Shown piece by piece: positions 20,977 to 32,439 of a DNA stretch of 64,000 nt. Where the stretch lies: positions 221,697,643 through 221,761,642 of the forward strand of contig CM040128.1 of NCBI GenBank assembly GCA_022559845.1, in the 5' to 3' direction. Numbering within the stretch: the stretch's first letter is position 1; every line of letters begins with the position of its first letter. The translations under genes were made by a program, and so were the position numbers. The stretch comes from Amorphophallus konjac (Eukaryota; Streptophyta; Magnoliopsida; Alismatales; Araceae). The notes under the pieces are model-generated. The model did not search any database. It was not told the DNA's origin and saw only the letters and a list, made by a program, of their open reading frames with translations.

Positions 20977-23086
20977 TGATGGAAATCGACGCCGAGCTTG
21001 TACATTTTATTTTACATTTATGTCCTTTAGTTTATTTTTATATCCATGGGAAAGTATATGTGCAATTATAAGGCTTTGTAAGCCAATGCGTCATTCCCTT
21101 GGATTGTGTGGGTTTCTATGTAATTTACCAGTAGGTCCAGCAAGGGGGCCCCCAGCCCTTTTCCATTGGTCCATGTCACCCATGTGGGGCTGGTCAACCA
21201 TCCTAGGTGGCCATCTAGAAGGGTTGAATGTCAAATGCCACATGGGTAGACAAGTGGTTAAATTTTTCCAAGGTAGGCTACCTACCCATTCAACCCTTTC
21301 ACCTAGTCAAGGGGGCGCCCCCTTCCACTTGGATTAGTTTATTTTTTTTATGTGTTGCTCACATTTAATCTAGGCCATCCCTTCCCCATCCCTAGATCTA
21401 ATGGTGGAGATTGGATTTGATGTGAAGCATATAAAACCTTGTATTTTCCATTTGGAAATTAATGAATGATAGAAAAATTGTGAAAGCCCAAGGAGCTTCT
21501 TGCGCCCCTCCCCTCTCCCCCTAATGTTCTTCCTTCTCTAACCCCAATTCTAGAGTGGATCTACCTTCTATCTCCTCCCTTCTATCTCCGGTAATCATCG
21601 GTGCCACCGCCGCCGCCGTTCGTGCCGCCCTCGAGCTGTCGCGAAGTCGTCTTCGGTATTCTGTCCACCCAGGACAGAAGCATCTTCCCCGAATTTATGC
21701 TCCCACCTCCCACATCCTCTAGAGCTGAAATTTTCAAGAGTGGTTCCCCTCTCGAACCCTTATCTTCACAAAAACATTCAAGTCAAAATTCATTCATTTG
21801 GTATTTTTCAATTTTCGTTCCCCTTCTATTCCCAGATCTGCCAGGTTTCTGTCTACAGTGATAGCAACTATGAGTTATACATATCCGGGCCACTTTTTGA
21901 TTTTTGTAGGAGCTCCCAATTTTATTTGACGTTCTGTCCACCTTCCTCTATCACCACGAATTTTATGGATTTTTGTTTTGCCCTCTACATATTTTCTAAA
22001 ATTCATCCAAATTCCCAAATCTGTTCTATCTGCCTCATTCCAGATCCGACCACCAATCAGTCCAAAATCCATAACAAATCGTAGCCTCCACCAATCCTTC
22101 CACAAGAATTATTTCCGTTTTCCTTGTTCAAACCTATACAACTTTGGTGAAGAGCTTAGGATCTGAATCGGACGTCGACCTCGCGGTCAAAGGTAACTCT
22201 CAGGAAAGTTCCCTGCTGATCTGAGATTTCGGCCACTGTACAACAGCAGCTTGGAAATTCTGTCAAGGCCAGATCTGGAGCAATCCATTTTTTTTATCTA
22301 GTCCTATATCGAATTATTTGGAGTTAGCTTTCCAACGGCACCAGTTTCGTGTCGATCTGACATCGGGGCTGATCGCAGCGTCCGTTCTCGCCGGAGCGCG
22401 CGCTTGAAAATAGAAGTTGCAGATCTGTGGGAAGTTTTTCCGACAGGTGCCGATAGGAGCCGCCCGGCCTCCGGTCGACGTTCCAGCGTGCCTCCATCCC
22501 AGGGAGTGCTTCCCCAAGCATCCCCACTACAGCGGTGCCACCGGACCCCACACGGTCCCTCCGGACAGCACGTGGGCACCACGGTCGCGAGTACGTGTGC
22601 TGCCGAAGAGACGAGAGAAGCCGCCCGTCAACCCGAAATCGGTCCTCCCGGACCCACTTGTGTAGCCCTTTACCTCCCTGCGTGGAGTGGGCAGTGATTC
22701 ATTACTGTAACAATCGTGTATTATTGTTCCGGGAGTACGAGTTTCGGCCGGGTCCATCTTCCCTACGCCGAGCGCATGGAGGTATCGTATTTGCTCCTAC
22801 ACTTGGCATTTGCTTTATTTCATATATATTTATTTATGCCGCTGCTAGAGAGCATGTTTTAGGTCCGTTAGCTCTCTATATTATCATTCACCGCTGCTGC
22901 GAGAGAGAGTGTGACCGTCCCGTGACCTGATCCGGGCACGAGAGAGAGTCGACCACCCTATCTCATTGTCGGTTTCTCAACCGCGCACGTCCGACGCTTC
23001 CCTCGCTAAGGGGCTATCGCGAGCTCGTCTAGAGTCTTAGGTTCGCATTCCTAATTCGAGTCGAGTCCATGGTCCGTCCCGCATCA
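20977..23086 (+). repeat. 3' LTR of the 6.3-kb element
   Basis: 2110 bp, starting TGATGGAAATCGACGCC and ending GCATCA, with its TATA box at 21430-21436. The target duplication ATTTC follows at 23087-23091. Confidence 0.88.
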
Positions 23087-23091
23087 ATTTC

Positions 23092-23976
23092 ACATAATAT
23101 ATATTCCAATTTCTCTTCATCTTAGAAGGAAGTTCCTAAACTTAAACCTTGGAATTCTTGACCATTTAATGTGGTGAATGTCTAGATTGGGGATCTATGA
23201 TCCAACCCTTCAATGCCAACGCATCATAAGGGCCTGGTCTGGTCCTGGGAGGAGCGCCCAAAAGTACTTGTGCCCCGGGGAGTTTGTAATGACAAGGTGT
23301 GGCATTGCACCGAAGTGCATGACTAGCGTGATTGGTCTATGACATTCTACTTCACTCAAATTTCTTGAGTGACATGACATGCGTGCTTGTTATGGCCAAT
23401 TCAATTTATCACTTACTTGTAATCTCAGGGAAAGTTCTTGTTATACTTGTGCTTGTCCGTTACATGCAAATATGTATTCTTTTTTTCTTCTATCTATCGC
23501 TTGCCATTTACTTCTTATTGTTCTTTTATCGTAATATTGTTCCTGATAAAATGATTAATCACTTTAACTATGCCTGGTGATAGAGATATAAAATCCTACT
23601 GAGCTTTTTGCTCACCCCTACTTTCCAATCCTTTTCAGGTAGTTCGGATGAAGACGTGCGCACCGATGGGGATGGGAACGAGTGATCCTGGAGCGAGCCT
23701 TTGTGATTTATGTTTGAGTTAATGTCCTAGAGTAGTCGTTGAGTTCTTTTAATTCCTAGTCTATGTAACTTTTCTTTTGATTGATGTAAGAGTTAGAAAG
23801 TCCACAAGATGTTTGGTGTAATATGTACTTTTCTCTGTTATTATCAATAAAGTTTGGGTTATGCATATTTTTAATGTTTAGCCTTGTGGTATGGTCTCTT
23901 GAGGCAATGTATGCTCTGATTGACATGAATGATATAAACTGTTGCGTTCTGATTTTTTCCGTGTCGGGGCGTGACA
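23092..23976 (+). repeat. Tekay element 5' LTR, second part
   Basis: Continuation of the Tekay LTR after the nested element, ending GGGGCGTGACA. A block near 23585-23650 (CTACTGAGC...GCTCACCCCTACTTTCC and TTTTCAGGTA) is shared with the other Tekay-type LTRs in the window. The total LTR length without the insertion is about 2.96 kb. Confidence 0.85.
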
Positions 23977-23983
23977 ATTTTTG

Positions 23984-23996
23984 TGGTATGATAGCC
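23984..23996 (+). promoter_or_regulatory. Degenerate Tekay primer-binding site
   Basis: TGGTATGATAGCC lies seven bases after the LTR end and is a decayed form of TGGTATCAGAGC. Confidence 0.6.
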
Positions 23997-24179
23997 TAGC
24001 TTTTCTTTAGACCCTAGGTTTCAAGTAGCGTCATAGAACCCGTCACATTGGTAAAGTCAGGAGTCCAACCCAGTGAGTTGGGTAGAGACTTGAGTTAAGT
24101 TAATTAATTATCTCTAAGAATATAGAGTCAATAAAATATCCTTAATTAATTCTGGTTACGTTGTAGGAATTTTTCCGCG

Positions 24180-25151
24180 ATGGCAGCAGAGCCCACGCAG
24201 TGGCGTGATATGCAACACACGGTGCAGGGCCTGACCCAGGGCTTACAGCAGGTAGCTCAAGGCGGTGCATAGCACGGAGCGGGTAATCGACATCAAAACT
24301 TTCAAGGCTTGAATCCCCCATGTTTTAGCAGATCCTCAGACCCAAATGAGGCCAAGAATTGGCTGAAGGAGACAGAACGTATCTTCAGGGTTATGCAATG
24401 TGGAGACCAGGATCGCATCCTCTTAGCAACTTTCCAGTTGGAACGCGATGCATGTGCTTGGTGGGAAGCCGTGGAAGCCACGCTCGGTAATCGACATGCG
24501 ACGTGGGAAGAGTTTAAAGAACAATTTAACAACAAGTATTTCTCAGATAGAGTGCAGGAGAAGAAAGCAGCTGAATTCGTTGCATTAAAACATAGAAATT
24601 TATCCGTTGCTGAGTATGAAGCACAGTTTGCTAGATTATCTAAATATGCACCACATCTGGTGTCCACGGAGAAGATGAAGGCCAAACGATTCTTAAATGG
24701 ATTGAAGCTTCAGTACATTAATCAATTGGCGCCCTTGGAAATTCATGTTTATGCTGAGGTTGTGAGAAAAGCCCAAGTTCTTGAAGACACTATAGAAATG
24801 ACTGACCGGATAAGAGGTCGGGAAAAGAAGAAGGAGCAGACCACCAGTTCTGGGAATTTTAAACCGGGTAATGGCCAGAAGAGGCCCAATGGCGGGCCGA
24901 GCTTTTTGAAGAATAAGAAGCCAAAGGAAGGTGAGAAGAAGGTCAGATCGACTGCTCCGTCTAAGGAAGTTTGCAAGTATTGTGATCGCCCAGGTCACAA
25001 GATGGAGGAGTGTTGGCGCAAGCTGGGCGCTTGTCTGAGATGTGGTAGCAGGGACCACAGAATCCTTGAGTGCTCCCTTATTAATGAACCAGCGGCATCT
25101 GGCATGCTGCAAGGGAATCACAAGTGGCAGGGCAAGCTCCAAACCCTTTAA
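24180..25151 (+). pseudogene. gag: Tekay gag, broken
   Basis: Gag packages the element RNA in the virus-like particle. The frame opens at the ATG at 24180 (MAAEPTQWRDM), meets a TAG at 24270, and is then open from 24273 to the TAA at 25149. The retrotransposon gag core follows, with the ACAWWEAVEATLG and KYFSDRVQEKKAAEF regions. It ends in a basic linker and two CCHC zinc knuckles, CKYCDRPGHKMEEC and CLRCGSRDHRILEC, both C-x2-C-x4-H-x4-C. Two knuckles of identical spacing are worth noting. The early stop would prevent normal Gag, and pol continues in the same frame after the TAA. Confidence 0.85.
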
Positions 25152-26780
25152 GATGTAGAGACTGAAACCGAAGCTACCGAGGAAGGAGGTATTGTCGAAG
25201 GTATCCTCACTATTCTTTCCAAGCCAGCATTTGTACTTTTCGACACTGGGGCCACTCATTCTTTTATATCTCTAAAATTTGCTACGACTTTATCTGCGGA
25301 ACCGATATTATTGGATTCTCATCTTGTGATATCAACCCCTATTGGTTCGGGGTCTGAGATTGGTTAGCATGAAGATGAAAGATTATGATGTGATTTTAGG
25401 AGCCGATTGGTTAGCTAGACATGGTGTTAGTGTCCACTGTAAAACTGGGGTATGTCCTTCCCCGGACGCCCTGAGATTTCCTTTTCTGGCTCTAGGCAAT
25501 CTAAGTCTATGCCACTTATTTCGGCACTCCGGGCAGATAAATTATTAAGGAAGGGGTGCCAGGCTTTCTTGGCTTTGGTTTCCTTGACTGATAAGAAGGA
25601 AGTAGAGTTGAAGGATATGTCGATTGTTCGGGAGTTTCAGGAAGTGTTCCCTGAAGAATTGCCAGGTCTTCCCCCTGAGAGGGAGGTGGTTTTCTCCATT
25701 GATTTGATTCCTGGTGCTTCACCTGTTTCAAAGGCCCCCTATCGCATGTCCCCTACTGAGTTAAGGTAATTAAAGGCACAGTTGCTGGACTTGCTAGAAA
25801 AAGGGTTTATTCGTCCGAGTACTTCCCTGTGGGGTGCTCCTGTACTTTTCGTGAGAAAGAAGGATGGTTCGTTGAGGCTGTGCATTGATTATCGCCAATT
25901 GAACCAGCTCACCGTGAAAAATAAGTATCCTTTACCCAGGATCGATGAGCTGTTTGATCAGATATCTGGAGCCCAATTTTTCTCGAAGATCGATCTCAGA
26001 TCGGGGTACCATCAGTTGAGGATAAAAGACGAGGATATCTTTAAGATGGCATTCCGTAGCAGGTATGGCATTTTGAATTCGTTGTAATGCCGTTTGGACT
26101 AACAAATGCTCCTGTAGCTTTCGTGCAGCTAATGAATAGTGTGTTCCAACCCTACTTAGATCAGTGGGTCGTAGTATTCATTGATGATATTTTGATATAC
26201 TCAAAGAGCAAGGAGGAGCATGAAGACCACTTGAGGATGGCGTTGCAAATACTAAAGGATCATCAATTATATGTCAAGTTCAGTAAATGTGAGTTCTGGT
26301 TGCAAGAGGTGTCTTTTCTAGGGCACATTATCTCTAAAGATGGAATTTCAGTGGACCCTTCTAAAGTCGAGGCAGTACGTAATTGGGAAAGGCCTGTTAA
26401 CGCAACTGAGATCCGGAGTTTCTTAGGATTAGCATGTTATTATCGGAGGTTCATTAAGGATTTCTCCAAGATTTCAGTACCCTTGACTAGATTAACTCGT
26501 AAGGAGAATCAATTCGAGTGGTCAGAAGACTATGAGAAAAGTTTTCAAACATTGAATAAGTGTTTGACCACTGCCCCAATTTTGGCCTTACCTTTTGGAG
26601 AAGGAGGTTTTGAAGTATACACAGATGCTTCAGGAATCGGCTTAAGTTGTGTGTTGATGCAACGAGGGAGAGTGATAGCTTATTCCTCTAGGCAGTTGAG
26701 AAAGCATGAGGAGAATTACCCTATTCATGACTTGGAATTAGCAGCAGTTGTGTTTGCTTTGGAGATTTGGAGGCACTATC
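25152..26780 (+). pseudogene. pol: Tekay pol part 1: protease, reverse transcriptase, start of RNase H
   Basis: Protease is marked by LFDTGATHSFIS near 25235-25268, RT by the segment [13 protein letters not shown] and the catalytic [10 protein letters not shown] near 26175-26200, and RNase H by [16 protein letters not shown]. The sequence is broken by a TAG at 25365, frame changes between about 25340 and 25460, a TAA at 25767 and a one-base loss near 26069 just before MPFGLTNAP. The alanine usual after NAP is a valine here. RNase H stops at RHYL, where a minus-strand element is inserted. The product would have copied the element RNA into cDNA. Confidence 0.88.
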
Positions 26781-29700
26781 TGTGACAACCCAGACTCCGG
26801 ATACCGGATATACCCGATAGGACTACCGAGTAGACCCGATACCACTTGGAATCCGTGAAGCCTCCCAAGAGCTGAAAAGCTCTGAAGGGAAAAATGATTG
26901 TCGTGTAGTACATTGAAGTCATAGATATAACAGTAAGCAATTAAATTTCATTAATCAAGTTTGCTAAAGTAGCAGAAATAAAATTACTTTTTAATTAACA
27001 GTTACAAATTAATAATTATACCAGAGTCTAGTCCAAAGGAAAGACAAGTACAGTCCAACAGAAAGAAAAACGTGCACTGAGATCGGGGGAACCCGACGTA
27101 GGTACCGCTAGAAACTACGAACTCGCCACACCAGGAACCGCAAGGAAGAAGAAACGATAACATCTGAAAAGTAGGGGTGAGTCTTGTCTCACTGGCACAG
27201 TAGGGGTCACGTAGATCCCCACTTAAAAATAACGCAGTAACACGGAACAATAGCTAAAACAACAGTAGTAGCAAAGCAGGAAAACTAAACTACAAAGGTG
27301 TAAAGAAGAGGAAGCAGGAGTAGGGGACAGGTAAGGGAAGAGGGGAGAAGCCGTACCTATAAAACACAGCCACCGAGAGGACCTCGGGCCCTAATCTACT
27401 CCAAGCAACGACGGACGGGCTAACCCTGAACTCGAATGGTTAGGAGTTACCAATCTGTCGACAAGCACGAGGCGACCTACGAGACCAGACACACAAGCCT
27501 AGGAAAAGACCTAGACTGACGAGATAGACTCTACAGCTCACACGACTGGATTACCGTGCAAGCTCCCCCTAAACATAACAGCATACATGACTGGAGCGTC
27601 GTGCACGCCACAACAAGCTAGTCTTGGACATGCCAAACGCAGACCAACTCGACAGGGGAAGCTGATCTTGGACGGAACCAAGAACATGCTAACTCGGAAG
27701 GGGAACACAGACTCCGAGAAACACGAGAGTCACGCGTCACGTGACAGAACCACCTCCTCACTAGAAGAACATCCAGCTGCGTCCACTGACGTCTTATGCT
27801 GCGCCTCAAGTGTCTCGTCTACGCTGCCTAGCACACGGTAGAGACTAAGACATTGTAACCAGAATAGGAACCATAGTAACGAGTGACCAGTCAAGGTCAC
27901 GCCTGTCGGCGCAAGTCCTACGCCCCTGACCACGTGTGCACACACCGACTCTTCCCTAGAGCTAGGCCTCTAGCTAGTTTTCCCTCCAGCAGGACGCTAC
28001 TGTTAAGCAGGGGCCCATGGAACTAGCTTATAAATCGTATCTCGGGAACTGCCACGCCACCACTTCCAGGTGGGTCAACACGCCGTAACGCGTCGCCAGG
28101 CTACGACTAGTGGAGGCTCACTAGAAACAGAACTCTGAAACACAACCGCTGTAGTACTGACAGGCAAGGAAGCACTATCGTGTGTACTATGAAGCACCAG
28201 GGCAGCACAACGACTGCCAACAGACTCAGGATAGGGCAACTAGACCTACTCACGTAACGATCCTTGAGTCTCACGACTCGGAGTCAAGATCATCGTACCA
28301 AGCATAACAAGCCGCCAATCGGTCTAATCCTAAGTCATAGAAATGACACATCTATATAAAATGACAAACGGAGACCTGAGGGATCACCAAGACCCTCAAA
28401 GCACACCTGGACACACAGATCGAGGTAGGACAGTGCCTCAAGGCGTCCAGAACCACTGTCTCGAGCTATTCAAAATAGACGAGACACACACAAGGTTACT
28501 TGTCAACCATTGGGTCTCACCGGGTTGACCAGAACCTAAATAATGACTCTGAAACGATAGAACAACATTCCTGGCTACCCGACTATGGTTGTAGCCCTCA
28601 TAGGATGTCAAAAGAAATCCACGGGAAGGCGGGCAAACCACAAAGTCAAGCCAAGATAATCAGAAGTCAAAACATTGGGAAACGACACTCAAAAATTAAG
28701 CGGAGGAACATACGCTGGCCGTCATAGAATGGGCCGCTAGGTGACTGTAGTGGTCAAGGATTCGGCCGCTAAACCCAGTCAACCCTAAATCGACCTATTC
28801 AGATAAACCAAAAAACCGGTCTACTATAGATCTGCCACACGGACTAGGCGGTCCAAGAGACAACCGCCACACTAACCGCCCTAAAACATTGACCTAAGAC
28901 AAACGACATGTAGCAGCCTAAGAAAGGCACGCTACAGCGAAGAAACGCATGAAGGTTGGGCCGCCAAGGCCAACTGACTTAAAATCTTGACTAGGTATAA
29001 AACCACGATAGCACGAACACCGATGCAATTCATGAGTCATCGCGACCATCCCCTTAAAAAAGGAACTCAAGGGAGGCCACTCACATGCGGGGGAACCCCA
29101 CCGCACTTGCATGGATACACGGTGACTCGATCGAACGTAATACAAAGCTCAAAACACACATGCCTATGGGCACGCTAATTGAGGTAACATGGCACCTCTC
29201 GACACCCTAGAAACATGGACACGGAACCCACAGGGTTTTCGGAACACACCTGAGGCCATAGGTCGGTCATTGGATCTCAACCAGACCGACTAGGACTCGG
29301 AAAAAACAAAAACACAAAATTTCGGTCGACCTGACCCCTCGGGTCGGTCGACCAGACTGGGTCAGTCGATCGGACCAGGGTGGTCAGTCGACCGGACCAA
29401 CAGCCAAACCATCACGGTCCGACAGGCGACTGCCGGTCGACCGGCCCATCTGGTCACGGCTAAAAACTAGCCAAACCCTAATCTCCTGGCCTGATTCCAT
29501 GCCCCGTTCGATTCCGATCAATGGGGAAAACAACCACAATGATAATACCGACCTTCCACACTCCAGAAGGGATCAAAACAACACACAAACGGCTTGAAAC
29601 GGGCAATTCCACCGAATTGACCCTAAATGAGTCACCGGGGTTCCCGAGCTCGTACCGGCCCCAAATGACAACCAATCAACACGAAATCAGCGGATCTGGA

Positions 29701-30449
29701 ACGCTGACATTCCAGGGGTTCGATTGGTACCAACTGATCTAAAAACCGTCGCCATTTTTCGGCGAACCCTGCGAACACCCCAAAAGTATGATTTTCCCAA
29801 AACAAGCCAAAACCCGCTCGTATGCTCACCGAATGACGCGAAACTGCAGGGAAACGTAGAGAAGAAGTAGGTGATCCATTTCCCTACCTCCATCGAAGAA
29901 ACCGTGCGCCGAAACGACTAAACCCCGTCGAAAATGCCAAATCAATGAACCGCACCGTCTTAGAATCCACCGAGGGATCGCGCCTCGCCACGCTCAAACC
30001 GTCGCCCCATTCCGCGTCCCGATCACTCCATCGCGTCCTCACCTCGGCTAGCTTCGCAACGGTGTGCACCCCGCGTCGAACCGCCTAGAGAGGAGAGAGA
30101 ACGAGAGAGAGAAAGAGATGAGAGAAATGAGGGAGGAGAGAGGGGGTTGAGGGTTAAATACAATAAATTAGGAAATTTTCCTAATTTCCAAATTTTCTGA
30201 TTTTTGTGTCGAAAATCCCCTAATTCAGAAAAATACCCAAAAATAGTCAAAACGATCCTCGGGAAGAGTACAACGCAACTGCCGCGTCCACGGGTCGATG
30301 AACTGAGAAATAAACTCACCACAGGGTTCCGTAACTAGTACGAGAGAAAAACTCACGTGGATCGTTAAACTCAACTCAGGACCCACAAAAGTGATCCGAA
30401 ACTCTCCGAAGAAGATCCGAAAGACCTAATAAGGATCCAGGGTATTACA
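26781..30449 (-). repeat. 3' LTR of the 9.3-kb element
   Basis: On the plus strand it reads TGTGACAACCC to GGTATTACA. It holds the CGGTCGACCG-rich block at 29320-29460. Several open frames of 60-99 codons on both strands are unconvincing, because the paired LTR carries diverged versions. Confidence 0.88.
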
Positions 30450-30463
30450 ACCTCCCCTCTTTC
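30450..30463 (-). promoter_or_regulatory. Polypurine tract of the 9.3-kb element
   Basis: Minus-strand AAAGAGGGGAGGT directly precedes the 3' LTR. Confidence 0.7.
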
Positions 30464-32425
30464 AAGAAATTTCATCCTTGAAATTTAAGGAACGAACAAG
30501 AAGAAGCAGGGATGAATAAACCCCAAGACATGAACACGGAAACAACACGAATCTCAAAAAATACCATTCAGAGGAACACTTGTCAGACCATCATCACAAG
30601 AACACGTTCTGGATCTCAAGGCAGACAGATCCATCAAACGAGCATGATACACAAGTGAACTCAAGTCTGACACTTCCGAAACAAGGCAACGTCGCTTACG
30701 TCTCACAGGAAAGGAGACACGACTCATGCCACGACAACAACTATCGGTGAAACAAAATGACAGACACGGCAAGCATCAGCTTAAACAAGGAAACATAGTC
30801 CTCTCAGCTGACAGCTCGACACATCGGCTCCAGTGCCAAAGGCAACCACGAAACCTGGCATACAGGATGCCAACGACATCACCGGACCACAAGCATAATC
30901 AAGTCAGTCCTCATTCAGACATTACATCTGATCGAGCCGCATGCTAACTCTGCTAGGAAATAAGAGTACAACACAACTAACCGACAAGATCATGGTCCAC
31001 ACGATGCTAAGATAGAATCATAGGGAAACAACGACAAAATGACAACGACAATAGCAACAGCACTTGCAGAATCCTGGCTCCGTACTGAACACAGAACCAC
31101 GGAACGCAACTGCAAGCTGGGTCACATCAAGGCACAACGACAGCTGAACGTACGACCACAAGGGACGAGTCATGCATCGAGCAGCTTACCAAGAACAGAC
31201 TCACGACAATGAGAACAACAATCCTGGGGAACGCATCTCAAGGATTACGATCACGTCCCGAGAGCATGACACCCAAGAAGGAATTGCAGAGCAGAGGGTA
31301 CTCAATCAGTAGGAATGCCGACATATTTCCCAATACTCGCAAATGCTGATGTCAACACCACATCAAGGCACAGGAAGCCAAGATGAAGTCACATCGAGAA
31401 AAAACAATTCTCTCGACTGGCCAGAATCTTACAACAATGATCCTCGACCCGTGGGTTATCATCCCACACGCTTCCGCTGCGCACTCAAACAACACACACA
31501 GGCATCAGAAATATCTCGATATCAGTATCTCAGCACAAGCTCGGCGCCATCGCAATTCATGAAAATCACAATGTATCACGCCACGAGTACTGATCCTGCT
31601 CATAACCGATCACAAGTCGCCTAAGTGCGAACGAAGGAGAGCACCAGCTTCAGCACAAAGCCCAAAGAAAATTCTAATCTCAACTTACCTATTACGTCTT
31701 GAAACAATTAATGAGCCTTAACAACACATCGGCCGCTAGACACAGCACGACAAACACGGCGCACAATGGCTCTCAACACAAGGATTAGGTCCAAAGCCAA
31801 GCAACCGTGGAACAAAGAGGCAGATCAGGCTCAGAACAAATACTGTCCACACTTAAGTAGACGTGGGACAAAGGTCTCACCAAGACAGCACTTCTAAGGC
31901 TTACCTCGAAAAAGACTCCACTAACCAGGATGAGAAGCATCAAGCTCAACCACAGAAGCTCACCAGGAAGAGAAAATCCTAGGTTGCTTGAGCATCTTCT
32001 CAATCGAGGAATCTAATCGACCACTTCAACAGAAGCAAAGCACATCAGGAGCTGCCCAGACTCAAGCTGGGATGACCAAAACAACGTAAGAACGTGTACG
32101 GCCATCATACCAATGCACAAAGTCACCAGCCACCTGGGCAAACGGCGGAAAAATCTCGAACAATGTACTGCAGATTCAAGCCTTCCGACGAACTCTTCCA
32201 AGTACAACATGATCGAGATAGACACCACAACAAAAAAGAAGCACCTCGTCTCATCACAACGAGAGCAAAACCATCTCGCACAGTGCCACCACACCACGCA
32301 CAAGACCACACACAGAAAATGAAGCGGTAATGAATCGCAAACCTAATGCCAGCTACAGACTGTACTGGACTTTCAGTACTCTGGAAATTGTATATCTCGG
32401 ATTCCCATGTACTTCACACAACAAT
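30464..32425 (-). other. Non-coding interior of the 9.3-kb element
   Basis: About 2 kb between PPT and primer site. The longest open frames (31343-31624 plus, 32013-32309 minus) show no gag, zinc knuckle or pol similarity. The composition is A- and C-rich on the plus strand. It may retain packaging signals, but none can be identified by eye. Confidence 0.6.
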
Positions 32426-32437
32426 GCTCGGATACCA
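32426..32437 (-). promoter_or_regulatory. Primer-binding site of the 9.3-kb element
   Basis: Minus-strand TGGTATCCGAGC, one base different from the initiator-tRNA-Met complement, two bases from the 5' LTR. Confidence 0.75.
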
Positions 32438-32439
32438 AC

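Larger units (their letters stand above)
16741..23086 (+). mobile_element. Non-autonomous LTR retrotransposon (LARD-like, 6.3 kb) in the Tekay 5' LTR
   Basis: Two LTRs of 2108 and 2110 bp (TGATGGAA...CCGCATCA) surround a 2.1-kb interior with a tRNA-Met primer site and a PPT. Target duplications ATTTC at 16736-16740 and 23087-23091 are perfect, and the Tekay LTR continues across them. There is no RT, RNase H or integrase, so mobilisation must have depended on another element. The interior is unusual for this class because it holds a long unrecognised reading frame. Paired LTRs differ by a few percent. Confidence 0.88.
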
